Positions 40,860 to 51,039 are shown, numbered from the stretch's first letter. The stretch: DNA of 64,000 nt from Agrypnia vestita (GCA_016648135.1 JADDOH010024902.1:1-64000), one strand, 5' to 3'. The notes: generated by a model from the sequence alone, not told the origin. Numbers and translations are program-made.

Positions 40860-42936
40860 TAGGGTGTCCCGTCCAAGTACGAGAAAAAAAAATTTTTGAG
40901 CTACACAATGTCATCTTGAAGGCTCTACCGAGCTTTGAAGTTTTGTAAATTTTACGTTTTTATAGAGTTTAACCGTTTGCCTAAAATAATAAAAAAAATC
41001 ATATTTAAAAGGTATTTTAGTACTGAAATTAATGAAACAAAGCACAAGAAAATAAAATAAACAAAATATAGATTATAATCAATGACAAAAACTAAAAATT
41101 TAAACTTATTTTTGTGTCCAAAATTTGGCATTTCTGCTCGAGATTGCATCCTGGTTCTATAAAGCTATCTCTAGAAGTAACGTCAGTTACACTTTGTGAG
41201 GCGTCTGTTATATTCACTAGGACCCGAAGTGCAACCATCTAAGGTCAAGAATAAATGACGAAGGGGTAAGCATACAAACACACCATTGTAACGGTCTCTG
41301 CAAATACTCCTCTAAATATTGAATTGAACCCTTCCAATCGGTTTTAGTTGCAGTTCCGTCACATTCAACGAAAATCACGTCATCTTAATTCCAACCTCGA
41401 CCCTCTACTAAAGTTGTAATCGAAGTAAGAATTCCCTTTGCAGTGCCACGTCTTTCGGTACTGTGTGTCCCAAATAAATTTATACGGGCTGTGCTAAAAT
41501 TGAGATGTGGTCTTCTAAAACTTCTCTGCGATGGTCTTTTCGTCCATCAAAGTAAATGCTTTTTATAACAATACCTCCAATATCTTTTGAAGCTTCCGGG
41601 CTTTAGATACATCTCTGTAGATCTTATTTTTATCAATAACCAGAGTTAAATCTTCGGTAGAAACCAAGCCAACGTCAGTCAAAACCGCAGAAGCAACAGC
41701 AGCAGCAGATTGCGTGGATAAACCGTATCTATCACAGATTTTAGCAACTGTCGGCAAAGGCAATGTATTCCAATTTGCTGTTGAAATCAATGGTGTCTCT
41801 GTCGAGGGCGAGTTTGTCGGGGATGACTCTGTTATCGGATACGTTTCTGGGGAAGATTCACGCACTGAATCTTCATCACAATTTGCTGAGACATAATCGG
41901 TTTCTTGAGTAAAACACGAATTTTTGTTACCCTTATTGACTCTAAAATTTATCTCTGCTGTCGTTTAATTAATCTAGCCGTTTCTTTCTTATCAAAACCG
42001 CTTACAACCATTTTCTTATCATTTATTTGATCCAACGAAAACTTCTCTCATTGATGTAAACTTTCTTAGGTTTTAGACACGAACAAGATTCAAATGAAGT
42101 ACATTTACAAGCGGAAACGTCAAAAAGTTTCTCAGATGACTAAAAAACATTTCAGTTTATTTTCAAAACTATCATTTCGTTTGTTTTTGGGGTATCTTTT
42201 CAAATTGAGATGATTTTCGAAATTGGATTTCACTAATTAAATAACTCGTTCCTTAGTTGGAATCGAAGTTTTGGTCCAAATATTGTTGATCTCTTCGGAA
42301 ACAATCACATATATACCTGATTTGGATGGATCTTTTCAATTATACGTGAATTTCAGGTCGTTCTTGCCAAATAAAATGAATTAAATGACGTTCCTTATAG
42401 TTGGTAGCTGCTGATGTCAAGTTCTTTATATGGTCCGAACATAGTATAAGTAGTCTGACTACGCCTAGAACTTCTTATTTAAAAATCACAAAGTCCGCTT
42501 TTACTGCTGTAACAATCGCCATGGTACTTTTATGGCATAAAAATTATTTTGGCTACGAAGAAAACACTCGCGAGTCGAAGTCAAGAAAGTCCTTAAAACA
42601 AGTTCAAACTTGAGGGTATTTACAGGTTGAAACCTAACAAATTCGAAGTTGCTGGTAACGTGTTGTTGCATGCAAATCGAAACGTCATGTATGATTTACA
42701 CCCAAATAGAATAAAAAGTAAATATTTTTTTGTATTTAGTTCAGGAGCCAAAATTGAGGATAGCAAAATATCACCATAAAAATGTCAATTTTTCAAAACT
42801 TTGTAAATCAGTAGAAACGTAGAGATATAGTTTTATTTTATTTTTAAAATTATTTTGGTAATTTACGCTCAATTCGCAAGTTTTGAGAGATCTTGTGTTA
42901 AGATAAGTCAAAAAAAAAATATATCGCGACAGCCTA
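40860..42936 (-). mobile_element. Nested 2.08-kb DNA element, superfamily unknown
   Basis: Ends TAGGGTGTCCCG and, inverted, TAGGCTGTCGCG match at 10 of 12. ATGTATAT (40852-40859) and GTGTATAT (42937-42944) are an 8-bp duplication with one change. Removing the insert and one duplication joins RRAIY to ISLLDSIISDL in the hAT frame. The decayed minus-strand protein inside (about 41165-42420) is not hAT. Confidence 0.88.
41165..42420 (-). pseudogene. Decayed protein of the nested element
   Basis: Minus-strand pieces in order: ISEEINNIWTKTSIPTKERV (about 42310-42250), KLFDVSACKCTSFESCSCLK (CxC-x6-CxC, about 42120), and NDKKMVV-GFDKKETARLIKR. Then come TVAKICDRYGLSTQSAAAVA SAVLTDVGLVSTEDLTLVID (41563-41865 frame), YFDGRKDHRREVLEDHISIL, GTAKGI-TSITTLVEGRGW and VIFVECDGTATKTDWKG. 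It closes with LQRPLQWCVCML and PLRHLFLTLDGCTSGP (about 41230). I recognise this as an uncharacterised protein family found repeatedly in arthropod and mollusc genomes, but know no name or proven activity. The ECDGT aspartate could be catalytic in an RNase-H-like fold. At least four stops or shifts make it dead. Confidence 0.6.
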
Positions 42937-43155
42937 GTGTATATGGCTCTGCGGAAATACTTTTCAGCACATTGAGCAGGTTGGTTATTGGTCCTATGTA
43001 TTTGTCTTGACACTATTCTGGGACATTTAACTTCTACATCTAGCTGCTCAGCTACTTCTTTAGCCTCTTTAAAAAGCTGTCGGTAAATTACGTCCACATT
43101 TTCTCTTTTATTTTGTAGAACACTTATAGTATCATTAATAGCGTATATAATATTC
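42937..43155 (-). pseudogene. hAT transposase, upstream segment
   Basis: The minus strand reads NDTISVLQNKRENVDVIYRQ LFKEAKEVAEQLDVEVKCPR, IVSRQIHRTNNQPAQCAEKY FRRAIY. The LDVEVKCPR---RQ-HR-N-P----E-YFRR-I- block is typical of ZMYM/52-kDa-like hAT transposases and precedes the region at 40342-40859. A possible splice acceptor (TTTTTCAG) lies just upstream near 43185. A 40-bp direct repeat (AAAGATACCTGAAAAATAAA) follows at 43175-43240. Confidence 0.85.
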
Positions 43156-43477
43156 TGCTTAAAGATACCTACCTACTAAAGATACCTGAAAAATAAAAAA
43201 GTTAGTAAGTGACTTAAAGATACCTGAAAAATAAAAAAGTTAGAATGTGAGTATGAGTATTTTAATTAGTGGTCTACCTAGGTCCTGGACCCAGCCCAGG
43301 GGGGGGTCATGACCCCCATGACCCCCCCCCTGGATCCGCGCTTGTGTGTAAGCCGTGCGTACCAAGACAGCGCACTGGTGGTAATTATTACAGAGTATTA
43401 TTTATCATTTACAAATCTTGTTTATTAGATACGAAATAAAGTTCCGATGGAAACGATCATTTTATCATTTTATTTGA

Positions 43478-43705
43478 CTTGTACTAAAGCGAATGAATTT
43501 TTCATAATCGATATAAGCTACTGTATCTAATGATATTTCAACGTTTTGCGAAAAATAACTAAGAAATATTGAAAATAAAATGCAAACTTTCATATTGCAT
43601 ATCTCCATAATTATGGGTCATGGTTGTTTGAACATTTTTGACTCATAGTTAAGGCAGGAATCCACCTATAAATATTGTGGACTAGTTCCGTTACACCCTG
43701 TATAT
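43478..43705 (+). mobile_element. PAL-G half element with intact end
   Basis: GCGAATGAATTTTTCATAAT, GGTCATGGTTGTTTGAACAT, GTTAAGGCAGGAATCCACCT and GGACTAGTTCCGTTACACCC TGTATA. This copy shows the outer end CACCCTGTATA best. Confidence 0.78.
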
Positions 43706-43849
43706 TTAGTATTCCACAGATATTTTTATTCGTTCAAATAATTGAATTGTCAGATAGAAGAAAATAAAAAAACTTCCTAAGAATATAAACTTGCATTTAG
43801 TCTCGAGGCTTAGTCTTAGAATATGGTTGCAGACTATATAACTAATTAA

Positions 43850-44140
43850 CCGTCAAGCTGTTCCTTGCAGAGAAGATAGAACACCACGTTTTTCTACATT
43901 GGCACACCACTTTTACATCGTCTCGTGAATGCTCTATGGTTGTAGAAGCTTTTAACAGGGCCCTCCTACAATAGTTTTTGTATCTGATGGTGCCAGGTCT
44001 TTCGCGGACGCCCTCTGTTCCTGCTGCCTTCAACACTCACATCAACCAACCTTCATTCCTTTATTCTACCTGCTACGCTACATCCAGAATCACATTCGCT
44101 TCTAATTTGTTCATTCCTCTCTTCATCGACCAAAAATCAT
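43850..44140 (-). pseudogene. LINE-A fragment, antisense, decayed
   Basis: Minus strand: LKAAGTEGVRERPGTIRYKN, then RALLKASTTIEHSRDDVK. The tail region is replaced by TTAACCGTCAAGCTGTTCCT. 44040-44130 holds EANVILDVA--VE- region scraps. Confidence 0.7.
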
Positions 44141-45479
44141 GTTATTATGGCTATAAAAGTAGACATCAAAAAAATATGTATTCAAAATTTATTAAAGAGA
44201 CTCTTCTGATGATTTTAACTCTAACTAAAATTTTAAAATTGACATATTGGTGTACCTAACAATTTTCTCAAAAAAATTCACAATATTTATTATTTAGGTA
44301 TTACATCGTTAACGCAGTTTAAAAAATACTAATATGTAAAGCAAGAAATGTTAATATTTATTTATTTATATATATACGTTTATTTTTTTTACATTGAATT
44401 TAAATTTGATTTATTTTAAACCAAGATGCGAAAATTTTGAATAGAAAAATGGGCTGGCACCCGATTCCGAACTTTAACATGCCTAGGTATTTGATTCAAT
44501 TTCTCATTACTTTAAAACTGTTTAGTAGAGTTTTATAAACATTTAATTTTGATTTTATGTGAATTTTTTTAATTATGATAAGTATTTCGTAACATGGCGT
44601 CGCATGACAGTGTTGTAAAAATAAATTGTTGTGCAATATTCAGTTCAAGAGGTGTTAACATTTCAAAACGGAGTAGGTACCTACATACAACAAAAATTAA
44701 ATGTTTCTCTCGCTTATAACACGTCTAATATTTTTTAAATGTTTTTCAAAAATAAATTTAATATTAAACTAGTATTTTATTTGATAATTAATTGTAATTT
44801 CCTGAAAAATAAACGGAACCATTTCAAGTAACTTTTAGATATAAAATATTAAAATCTACCTTCAATTTGCTTCATCGGTGTGACGTGACCGCTGTAAGGT
44901 GACGTCCATGGTCCGTAGCAGCAATCCTCAGGCTGCTGCATGATGAAGAGCAGACACAGACGAAAAAGGTTCAGGTAAGTCTCCGAAGACTCGAGGAACC
45001 CTTGGAGATCAAGCTGTCACCATATCTTCTAGACTACGCAGAAATCACTCGGTAACTTAGTGAACATCTTATAAAATATTCATTCACAATTTTTTTGCCG
45101 TGTATCTTATGTATTTTAAAGATCTGTGTATAATTAGGTAATAATGTATTTAAAAAAGAAAGCTTTCATAAATATCGCTTTTCTTAGGATATTCTAGGAC
45201 TCTATTTTAAATTTTCCAAAACAAATCAGAACTTAAAACAAATTAATACAATTATCGGTTAAAAAGTATATTTTTACGATTCAAAGAAAGTTAGATTAAA
45301 ATATTTCATCATTTTAACACTTATTCTTCCTACAGATATTAATTACGGATATTAAGTGGCTCCGTGTAATTCGCACTCTCATTTTCTGTACAGCATCTAT
45401 TATAAGTCAATCAACGGGCACATTAAATTTGGCACCTCCGAATTAACGTCCGACCTACGGCACGCCAACATCCTCAACT
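44141..45479. other. Unplaced AT-rich sequence
   Basis: No gene is recognised. A GC-richer patch at 44875-45060 (TGACGTGACCGCTGTAAGGT, GGTGACGTCCATGGTCCGTA) has no coding frame I trust. Confidence 0.35.
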
Positions 45480-46090
45480 TTATAACTGTCATTCGGTAAT
45501 TATTTAGCGGCGCTGGAGCACAATAATTACATCAACGGAACAATATACCCTCACAACACGATATCAACACGTCGTTACTTCGCGACTCGGATTCGCCACA
45601 AATGCAACAAAGTTCACGGATACTATTTTTACAGCGGGAAAATGTCGTCGGCGAAGCACTGCTTGTAAATTAACACTTCTGTCAATATTAGAACACACAT
45701 TCAAACCTCCCGAAACGCGGCGATTCCATAGATTCGGACCGTCTTGCAGCGGGGTGACAACTCGGCGAAAATTGGACCGATTAATTTTTCGCGCGGCAAA
45801 TGTGACAGGTGACCCGGTGTGGCCGATCGCGGCTGTGACGGCGCCGAAATTAAATGTTTTAATTCTCGTTATTTTGATACGGTGGCCGATGGGTTTCACT
45901 CGTTACATCGGGCTCGCGTGCGGCGGGGTGCGAGCGCACAAGAGCTGTCATCGGTCCAAGCGAATCCTGGCTTCTGACAACACGAGAGGCGCGAAGAGAT
46001 CCCGCCATTTTAACCCCGAGTTCTTTTTTTGGATATCGTTCTCACATGGCCGCGCGCCTGTGTGCGTGTAATATCGCCCGGCGAATATAA
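45480..46090. other. Large CpG-rich unique island
   Basis: CGTCGTTACTTCGCGACTCG, AAACGCGGCGATTCCATAGA, GTGACAGGTGACCCGGTGTG, and CGTGCGGCGGGGTGCGAGCG. Two overlapping antisense frames (45564-45899 and 45754-46071) have no known motif. It is the longest non-repeat island in the window. A promoter, enhancer or non-coding exon is possible. Confidence 0.4.
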
Positions 46091-46604
46091 TGCTAAGTGT
46101 AAATATGTCTAAATAAGCTCTCGAATATCAATCGCAACTTATCGCCATAAGCGTTTGCACCCGGTTTGTATATTTAACCTTTATTATATTTGGCAGACCG
46201 CTCGTGTTCCTCTATCTATCACCGAAAATAGATTAATATTATACTTGTTAATGTTTTAATCGTTTTCGCAGTTAATTTAATGATGCATGTGTGTACCTAT
46301 AACTCTCTCGGTACCTGCTTAATTAATAAGTTGTTTATGGGTGTTATTAGGTTGCAGGATAACCATTTTATACAGAAATAGGTACCTATCCACTTTTACG
46401 TCACGGATATACACGTATTTGATAAAAAGGCATTTATTTATAGTATTTTAAAAATAGTAGGTTAGTAAAATCCGGTAAAGTTGATATCTGTAGGTGCCTA
46501 TTTAGAATATATAAATTTAAGATTAAATTGAATCTACTAATGTTCCGAACCGTACCTATATCTACATCTTTGTATATCCATAGGTCAACCGCTGAGAGCT
46601 TTGG

Positions 46605-46680
46605 TATTTTTATTCTCGTCTATTAAGTGTTGGGATAACAATCTTAAGATCCCAGTATTGCTGTTTTCGGAATATGATTT
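46605..46680. repeat. FB1 single end
   Basis: CGTCTATTAAGTGTTGGGAT AACAATCTTAAGATCC and TTGCTGTTTTCGGAAT match the right end of FB1 (21178-21238). The 46091-46604 stretch before it is AT-rich, no gene seen. Confidence 0.7.
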
Positions 46681-46740
46681 TTCGGAATAAAATGATCTTC
46701 TATATTATAGTTTTCCTATACATATATGTGATTTATTATT

Positions 46741-47012
46741 TGTGGGGTATAAAAGCAAAGGCAGCAATATCCAAAAAAATAAACTTAATCCGGTCATCGA
46801 GGATTATCTATTAATTTATAATGTACTGAATTTGAGAGTTTATAGGAAACATAATTTATAAATTTATAGTAAACATGATTTTGAAAGAGACAGATAGATA
46901 TCTACATAAAATCTAAAATTCAGTACATTTTAAATAAGTAATCCTCGATGACTGCAATCAAAATAATTTTTTTAATTTTTGTATATTGCTGCATTTGCTT
47001 TTATACCCCACA
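46741..47012. mobile_element. MITE-3, 272 bp, full copy
   Basis: TGTGGGGTATAAAAGCAAAG GCAGCAATAT is inverted at the right end (TATATTGCTGCATTTGCTTT TATACCCCACA). A second inner inverted pair (CGAGGATTATCTATTAA / TAAGTAATCCTCGATGA and TGTACTGAATTT / AAATTCAGTACA) makes it nearly palindromic throughout. Confidence 0.8.
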
Positions 47013-47350
47013 TTTTTTGTTAATTTTTTAATCTCTTTCTTTTTTTTGTATCTACTGTTTACAAATTGTATTTTCTTAAGATTTTTTTGTATTTATAATG
47101 TTCATATTATTTCATTTTTTTATGATATACCTGTGTACTTAGATAACTATGCTTCATTTTTTTAGATGTAAAGCTCAAATCAGGGTATGTATACATTGTA
47201 TAATAAGCAATAAATAAACTGCACAAAACAATATTTTTACGAAATAAAATATGAAGTTCTACCTACTGCAACTCTGAAGTATGGAAGTGAAGCCTGGAAT
47301 TAAAAAAAAGAACTAAAGTAAACTGTATGCTGTAGAAATGCGATCGCTTA

Positions 47351-47495
47351 GGCCCGGTTATTTCAAGTTCGATCAAAGTAAGCCGTCGACCAAAGCATAG
47401 ATTTTTACGAAAACGGATCGTCTGATTGGTGGAGAACGTAAAAATCTATGCTTTAAAAAAACGCTTACTTTAATCCAACTTGAAGCATCCGGCCC
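47351..47495. mobile_element. MITE-2 copy 1 (TTA duplication), inside LINE-A
   Basis: GGCCCGGTTATTTCAAGTTC and the inverted right end GGGCCGGATGCTTCAAGTTG pair. TTA lies on both sides (47348-47350 and 47496-47498), and removing one copy restores the LINE-A reading CGCTTAGACGTGCG. A TTA/TAA 3-bp duplication fits the PIF/Harbinger group. Confidence 0.9.
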
Positions 47496-47570
47496 TTAGA
47501 CGTGCGTATGTGTGGAAAATCTTACGATTGTAGTGAGATGTGTGACAGACAGAATAAAGAAAGAAATAAA

Positions 47571-47812
47571 CCAACACTTTAGATCTATACAATTTGACAA
47601 TGCATAACAAGACATATAGCTAAGGAACAAATAAGCCAAATCCAAAATAAGCTAATAAAGTGTAAGCCCCTCACCAAGCACATGAGCAAGTCTCATTTTT
47701 GGAGAGGCAAAGCAATAAAATAAAATGTATCTAAGTAGATTGTAATAGACAAATGTATTGTGATTCAAATGTTGTTTTAATATTAAATAAAATAAAATTA
47801 AAAAAAAATTTT
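47571..47812 (+). mobile_element. A-tailed retroposed piece inside LINE-A
   Basis: Unrelated sequence (ACACTTTAGATCTATACAAT, AAGTGTAAGCCCCTCACCAA, CTCATTTTTGGAGAGGCAAA) ends in AAATAAAATAAAATTAAAAA. It interrupts LINE-A between AGAATAAAGAAA and ATGCTGAGATGG. It is probably the 3' end of another LINE. Confidence 0.6.
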
Positions 47813-48109
47813 AAAATGCTGAGATGGTGTTTGGTCACATAGAACGTACGAGCGAGGAAAGGATGGTTAAGAAAATAAACGGGGCGAGTGTTGAAGGCAA
47901 CAGAAATAGATGGCGTTCACGAAAGACCTGGCATGATCAAATACTACAAATATTGGAGGATGGCCCTGAAAAAAGCAACCGCAGAGCTTGCGTGAGAAGA
48001 TGTATGAATGTAGCCGAAGCAAAAGTGGTGCGCCAATATAGAATAATGTGGCGTTCTATCCTCTCTGCCTACCCCTGCGGGGAAACGACGTGATTGTTGG
48101 TTAATTAGA

Positions 48110-48835
48110 GTTGATCTTTGTAATAGAGTAGATAATCTTTGTACGAAATTTTTTTTTTGTATTTAATGAAAATTCGATTAATCAAACAAGTAATATATAC
48201 ATAGATATACATATAGTACAATATATACATAGATATACATTTTTTGTAAAAAACTATCTCAAACAATTCAATTTAACTACGTGATAGTATAATGTATTTT
48301 GTAATAATAAGTGGAAAAATAATTACCACAATAAATAATTAAGAAATGCCACTTTTCTAACGATTTCAAAATAAATGATTTTTGACCAATATTTCGTTAG
48401 GGAGTTTTTATTTTATTTTTCTATTTAGTGTTTGTTATAATATAAAATATGTTCCCTGTCTCCTTAGCTAGGCCGAGGCCTGCGGTAAAGGAGACAGGAT
48501 CAGAGCGAGTTAACATAGAAATATGAAATGAAATAACAAAAAGATAAAAAAGAAAGAAGAGAAGAAGTAAATGAAGAATTGAATGAAAAAGAAGTAGAGT
48601 AATAATTATTTGAAATAAATTAAAAACTTTTGTCCGTTTTAAATTCACGCGATTGCTTTCATCATTCATCATTCATTCGATTTCTTTTCAGAATTTTATT
48701 ATCTATTCTAATATTTATTTTGAAATAAGGTACGTACCTACAGTAAAAATCAAGAGTAAAAATATAAAAGTGTCATGCTAGATGCAGGAAAAAAATGGAA
48801 ATAAATGCAAACAATAGTTTTACATTTCTTATCAA
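48110..48835. other. No gene seen
   Basis: AT-rich, with ATATACATAGATATACATAT repeats at 48195-48240 and a GGAGACAGG inverted pair (48455 and 48490). Confidence 0.4.
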
Positions 48836-48958
48836 AACATTCATACATATTCTGATGCAGGCTCCTATAGGGCCATTTTCCAATATTTAGTTTATCTGAT
48901 CATGCCAGGTCTTTCGCGGAAGCCCTCTGTTCCAGCTACCTTCAACACTCGTATTATT

Positions 48959-49661
48959 TTTAACTGTAATTGGTTACGAATATTTTATACGAACCGTATG
49001 TTTTTCCGAGAAAAGTTTCTCGACGTTTCGTTGAATTCGTATTCAACGTCATCAGGTAGACGACCTGTACCCGCGAAGGTGTAGGGCGGACTGATTAATG
49101 CTTCCGTGGGCGTAAATTATATATTGGAGCAATTAAAAACAACAACTCCAGTATATCGGCAATCTGCGAACATGCATCCCAAGGGAATCTCTGTCACTTC
49201 ATCAGATTTGACAAGACAAAAATCTTATCAACAGAGCCACACCTTACACCCAGATTAGTGAGGGAGTCCATTGAAATATACAAACATCCCAATTTCAACA
49301 GAGATGAGTTACAAACTATCAAGTATTTGGCGCCCTGTTCTTACGACTTTGATTCAACCCTTGAGAGACGTCGCAGAAAAGTCCGCCGACGTAACTAGTA
49401 CATATTGCATACTGGCGACCACTATCGTAGAAGAAGTGAACACTCCACAACAAAGTGTATATAATTTACGCCCTCGGAAGCATTAATCGGTCCGCCCTGT
49501 GCCTCCGCGGGTACAGGTCGTCCTCCTGGTGACGTCGAATACGACTTCAACGAAACGTCGAGAATCGTTTCTCGGAAAAACATACGGTTCGTATAAAATA
49601 TCCGCGACCATTTACCGTTAAATATGTCTAACGACCCTAATAACAACCTTAACTCTTTAAT
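48959..49661 (+). mobile_element. PLE with inverted terminal repeats and two hammerhead-like motifs
   Basis: Arms of about 165 bases are inverted copies (ACGAACCGTATGTTTTTCCG / CGGAAAAACATACGGTTCGT; TTAATGCTTCCGTGGGCGTA / TACGCCCTCGGAAGCATTAA). Each holds a type 3 motif: minus strand 49020-49056 (CTGATGA, perfect CGTTGAA/TTCAACG stem, GAAACGTCGAGA) and plus strand near 49520-49560 (core changed to CTGGTGA). The inside (49130-49440) encodes a PLE C-terminus: CHFIRFDKTKILSTEPHLTP, RLVRESIEIYKHPNFNRDEL. It matches PLE terminal-repeat layout. The coding part is reduced to this end. Confidence 0.82.
49020..49056 (-). ncRNA. Hammerhead-like motif type 3
   Basis: Both core words are intact and the stem between them pairs without mismatch (7 bp, loop TACGAA). 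A second hairpin, CGAGAA-ACTT-TTCTCG, follows at 49004-49020 on the same strand. This is the best-folding of the set. Confidence 0.5.
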
Positions 49662-50154
49662 AACTCGCATCATTCTTTACGATCCTCTCCTCGCTCATAC
49701 GTTCCACATGACCAAACCATCTCGGCGATCATTTGACTATTCTGTCTATTAATCTACAGCCAGAATTACATTGTTTTCTAATTTGTTCATTCCTCTCTAT
49801 CGGACAAAGATTTTCCACTTACCTAATATACGCCTAGAAGACCACATTAATTTCTGCACCAGTGAATTTTTATTTTACATTTTTAGTTTAATTTCCAATT
49901 GTTCGGAGGGCATTTTTATGCTTAGATACATTTTTCTTGTTCCTATATGTAGTTTCTTTTGCCTACATTCAGTTTCTCAATTATTGGGACCCACCGTCTG
50001 ATTTTTCCTGTAAATAAGTACCTAATGCAAACTTGATTTTTACCAAATTTTTGGGTAGGTGTTTATTGTATTTTTCTACGTAGGTAAGTACCTACTCCAT
50101 ACTTTTGTGCCGTTTATTTTTTTAATATATTCTGTGAACAGAATCAATTAAGCA

Positions 50155-50190
50155 GAAGTAATAGAGCGCCACACTCTTCTGTCCTATTAT
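50155..50190 (-). mobile_element. LINE-A scrap, antisense
   Basis: AATAGAGCGCCACACTCTTC TGTCCT only. Surrounding 49850-50290 is AT-rich. Confidence 0.6.
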
Positions 50191-50292
50191 TTATATTATT
50201 ATTTCTCATATTCTCTTGCGTTCTTTATCACATTTTTGTATGGAAATATATCATTTTAAATTTTAATCATCAGGTTCCGCAACATCTCTTGT

Positions 50293-50640
50293 TAACTTGC
50301 TTACTTACTTACTTACCATCACGCCGTTTCCCCGTGGGGGTAGGCAGAGAGGATAGAGCGCCACACTCTTTTGTCCTGATATACAACTCTCGCCTTATCC
50401 ACATTTGTACATCTACGCTTGCAAGCTCGACGGTTGTTGAGGCTTCTGACGGGACCGTCTTCCAGTATCTGGTTAATCTGGTCGTGCTACGTCTTCCGCG
50501 GTAACCCTCTCTTTCGGCGCCATCAACATTTGCGTTATATATCTTTCTTACCATTCTTTCCTCATTCATTTTTTAATTACATTAATTATGCCAAGATCAG
50601 CTTTACTTTTCATTCCTGAAATCTTCATTCTTTACTCTAT
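50293..50640 (-). pseudogene. LINE-A 3' region, antisense (GTAA subtype)
   Basis: The tail CTTGCTTACTTACTTACTTACC leads to the antisense of GETA, RSILSAYPH, DQKSVALYPL, VDVQRLQARRLLRL, ILEDGPVR, RGYRGRRSTTRLTRY and MNEERMVRKIYNANVDGAER. It extends to KNEDFRNEK near 50630. Confidence 0.88.
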
Positions 50641-50754
50641 ATATGTTTTTTTATTTTTTTATTTAACAATGAATAAATAAAGCGTATTTAAGATAAATGA
50701 ACAATATTAAATGTAACTATGTAAAACAATATAAAATAAAAAGTGTAAAATAAA

Positions 50755-50915
50755 TTAACAATAGAAATGAACAATATATATAAAGGATGATACTAACAGG
50801 TACACAAGCAAACAGTAATAATAAAAAATCTTTAACAAATTAGCATTAGAGTAAAATAAAGATAATTAAACCAATATACAAAAAGATAAAATAAACCAAA
50901 AAATAAATATTCATA
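50755..50915. repeat. Rep-Q copy 4
   Basis: GTACACAAGCAAACAGTAAT, AAATCTTTAACAAATTAGC, GATAATTAAACCAATATAC as in copies 1 and 3. Confidence 0.65.
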
Positions 50916-51039
50916 TTTTATTCTAGAGAATTTGGATAAAGTTTTGATAAATGCTTCGAAACTCAAGCCGATTTTCAACAAGCAATAACTTCAGATAGAT
51001 GCTTTTTATATATTTTGTCTTTTTACTCCCTTTATATTA

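Larger units (their letters stand above)
40178..43344 (-). mobile_element. hAT transposon with perfect 8-bp duplication
   Basis: CAAGGGCGGATCCAG at 40178 and, inverted, CAAGCGCGGATCCAG at the right end form the TIRs; G/C runs (GGGGGGGTCA) follow on both sides. TGTGTAAG flanks exactly at 40170-40177 and 43345-43352, the 8-bp duplication usual for hAT. Without the nested insert the element is about 1.1 kb and keeps only the transposase C-terminal region, so it was already a deletion derivative. Confidence 0.93.
47265..48105 (+). pseudogene. LINE-A copy carrying two insertions
   Basis: 47265-47347 is the YGSEAWN...AVEMRSLR region, then MITE-2 (47351-47495), then RRAYVWKILRL and AR-CVTDRIKK. An A-tailed foreign piece occupies 47571-47812 and LINE-A resumes as MLRWCLVT-NVRARKGW, then GASVEGNRNRWRSRKTWHDQ, ILQILEDGPEKSNRRACVRR, CMNVAEAKVVRQYRIMWRSI and LSAYPCGETT. 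It ends TGCGGGGAAACGACGTGATT GTTGGTTAATTAG. Confidence 0.85.
48838..49850 (-). pseudogene. LINE-A copy split by a PLE insertion
   Basis: 48838-48957 is antisense of the RG-P-KDL-WSD region (CCAGGTCTTTCGCGGAAGCC). It resumes at 49665 with ATCCTCTCCTCGCTCATACG and continues to about 49830. The PLE between carries a short near-repeat at its edges, ACTCGTATTATT (48947-48958) and ACTCGCATCATT (49662-49673), probably the target duplication. Confidence 0.8.
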
